From: AP-15 sp035538335
Lineage (GTDB): Bacteria; Pseudomonadota; Alphaproteobacteria; ATCC43930; CGMCC-115725
Direction: 5' to 3'
Length of the DNA stretch: 64,000 bases
Assembly: GCA_035538335.1 (NCBI GenBank)
Contig: DATLKN010000045.1
Coordinates: 108,256-172,255, forward strand
Within the stretch, counting starts at the first letter, position 1; every line of letters starts with the position of its first letter. Below, piece by piece: positions 63,367-64,000 of this stretch. The position numbers were made by a program, and so were the translations under genes. Under the pieces are notes generated by a model. It was not told the DNA's origin. It worked only from the letters and a program-made list of their open reading frames with translations, and searched no databases.

Positions 63367-63759
63367 ATGCCGATAGAGCTCATGCTTTTGCGAGAGAAAG
63401 AACGCCTTTTCGAAGAGTTGACCAAACTCGACGCCGAGCGTGCGCGGTTGCGAGAGCTGCTCGCCGAACTCGAGACCGCCGAACGCGTGCTGTCACGGCT
63501 AGCCGGCAAGCGGCCCTCCGCCGCGCCGGCGCAACCGCCGCGCCTCACGCTCGGCGAGGCGGTTTTGCGCGCGGTCGCGGCGCATCCGCAAGGCATTTCG
63601 GCGGCGGAGATCCGCGCCTATCTCGCGGCGGAATTCGCGATCGCGGTGCGGCCGAACCATCTCGGCTTGGCGCTGCACCGCCAGCGCCGCGCCCGACGCG
63701 TCGAATACCGCGACTTTCTGTGGTATCCGACGGCGTCCTCGGGCTTCGATCGCGCTTGA
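63367..63759 (+). CDS. small protein: coiled coil plus winged-helix-like domain, unknown function
   Basis: A protein of 130 residues. Residues 8-50 form a charged coiled coil (EKERLFEELTKLDAERARLR). Residues 65-125 look like a winged helix (LTLGEAVLRAVAAHPQGISAAEIRAYL, then RPNHLGLALHRQRRARRVEY). It may bind DNA. ATG 63367 follows GGAGG closely; a TTG at 63340 would extend it by nine residues. Its stop codon overlaps the groES promoter. I do not recognise the family. Confidence 0.65.
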   Translation: MPIELMLLREKERLFEELTKLDAERARLRELLAELETAERVLSRLAGKRPSAAPAQPPRLTLGEAVLRAVAAHPQGISAAEIRAYLAAEFAIAVRPNHLGLALHRQRRARRVEYRDFLWYPTASSGFDRA

Positions 63760-63784
63760 AACGCGGCACCGCCCGGTCTATCTT
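63756..63784 (+). promoter_or_regulatory. groES promoter
   Basis: TTGAAA (63756-63761) and TATCTT (63779-63784) are spaced by 17 bp, and the -35 overlaps the upstream stop codon. CTTGAAA also suits a heat-shock sigma-32 -35 element in alphaproteobacteria. The CIRCE operator follows at once. Confidence 0.75.
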
Positions 63785-63785
63785 G

Positions 63786-63812
63786 TTGGCACTCTCGAGC
63801 AGAGAGTGCCAA
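63786..63812 (+). promoter_or_regulatory. CIRCE operator (HrcA binding site)
   Basis: A perfect inverted repeat TTGGCACTC-N9-GAGTGCCAA, differing from the CIRCE consensus TTAGCACTC only at the third position in each arm. It lies between the groES promoter and start, where HrcA represses groESL in the absence of heat shock. hrcA itself is not in the window. Confidence 0.95.
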
Positions 63813-63850
63813 TTCGTAGCGACATCGCGAGACAATATGGAGGTGGACCC

Positions 63851-64000
63851 ATGCAGTTTCGTCCGTTGCACGACCGCGTGCTGATCCGCCGGGTCGAGTC
63901 GGAGGAAAAGACGGTGGGGGGCATCATCATCCCCGACACGGCAAAGGAAAAACCGATGGAAGGCGAGGTCATCGCCGCCGGCCCCGGCGGGCGCGGCGAG
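63851..64000 (+). CDS. groES: co-chaperonin GroES, 3'-truncated by window edge
   Basis: The first 50 residues of GroES: MQFRPLHDRVLIRRVESEEK, then the mobile loop TVGGIIIPDTAKEKP and the GEVIAAGPGGRGE strand. It caps the GroEL folding chamber. ATG 63851 has GGAGG seven bases upstream. It is controlled by the CIRCE element; groEL presumably follows outside the window. Confidence 0.97.
   Translation, partial: MQFRPLHDRVLIRRVESEEKTVGGIIIPDTAKEKPMEGEVIAAGPGGRGE

Overview
This 64 kb window looks like a chromosomal segment of a high-GC alphaproteobacterium. The evidence is the block GatB/YqeY - dnaG - rpoD with divergent carA/carB and greA, the trxB - LysR arrangement, a CIRCE-controlled groES, and many short palindromic repeats in gene gaps. 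Rhodospirillales or a neighbouring order is my best guess from gene content, but the sequence alone does not fix the genus. Gene density is high, most operons use 4-bp ATGA overlaps, and no prophage, integrase, transposase gene or CRISPR array was seen.

Layout. 0-3 kb: the end of a threonine synthase, then on the minus strand trxB, a VtlR/LsrB-like LysR regulator, and a hairpin-rich small RNA candidate with a UUCG-loop terminator. 3-8 kb: a minus-strand operon of an ELM1-family protein, a double PAP2 phosphatase and a large unknown protein, then an Lrp regulator. 8-12 kb: an HpaB-type flavin monooxygenase, a small coiled-coil membrane protein, and a divergent GlxA-type regulator / DJ-1 (isonitrile hydratase-like) pair. 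12-22.7 kb: housekeeping core greA, carB, carA, GatB/YqeY, dnaG, rpoD and a CAU tRNA. The 3' end of dnaG appears to have been replaced, with an older C-terminal domain left downstream. 22.7-27.4 kb: a rhodanese / ArsR-rhodanese / NicO metal-transport cluster, an NTF2-like protein and an MBL-fold protein. 27.7-34.4 kb: a four-gene operon of a beta-lactamase-fold serine hydrolase and a tripartite RND efflux pump.

34.4-55.5 kb is an accessory-metabolism zone: LLM flavoprotein, aldo/keto reductase, aminotransferase, FAH-family hydrolase, cupin, a NitT/TauT-type ABC importer, alcohol and acyl-CoA dehydrogenases, ArsR + AHSA1 protein, TauD dioxygenase, FAD monooxygenase and patatin. It also holds five toxin-antitoxin loci (one toxin frameshifted, one orphan antitoxin). 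55.7-63 kb carries a CoA-transferase, amidohydrolase, two alpha/beta hydrolases, NIPSNAP, a Cys/Met PLP enzyme, Nudix and DUF192 proteins. The window ends with a second candidate structured RNA, a small unknown protein, and the promoter, CIRCE operator and 5' end of groES.

At least five families of palindromic intergenic repeats fill nearly every gap over 100 bp. One cluster (45.87-46.10 kb) is flanked by a 71-bp direct duplication of the adjoining gene ends. The observations most worth following are the two structured RNA candidates, the dnaG C-terminal exchange and this repeat cluster.
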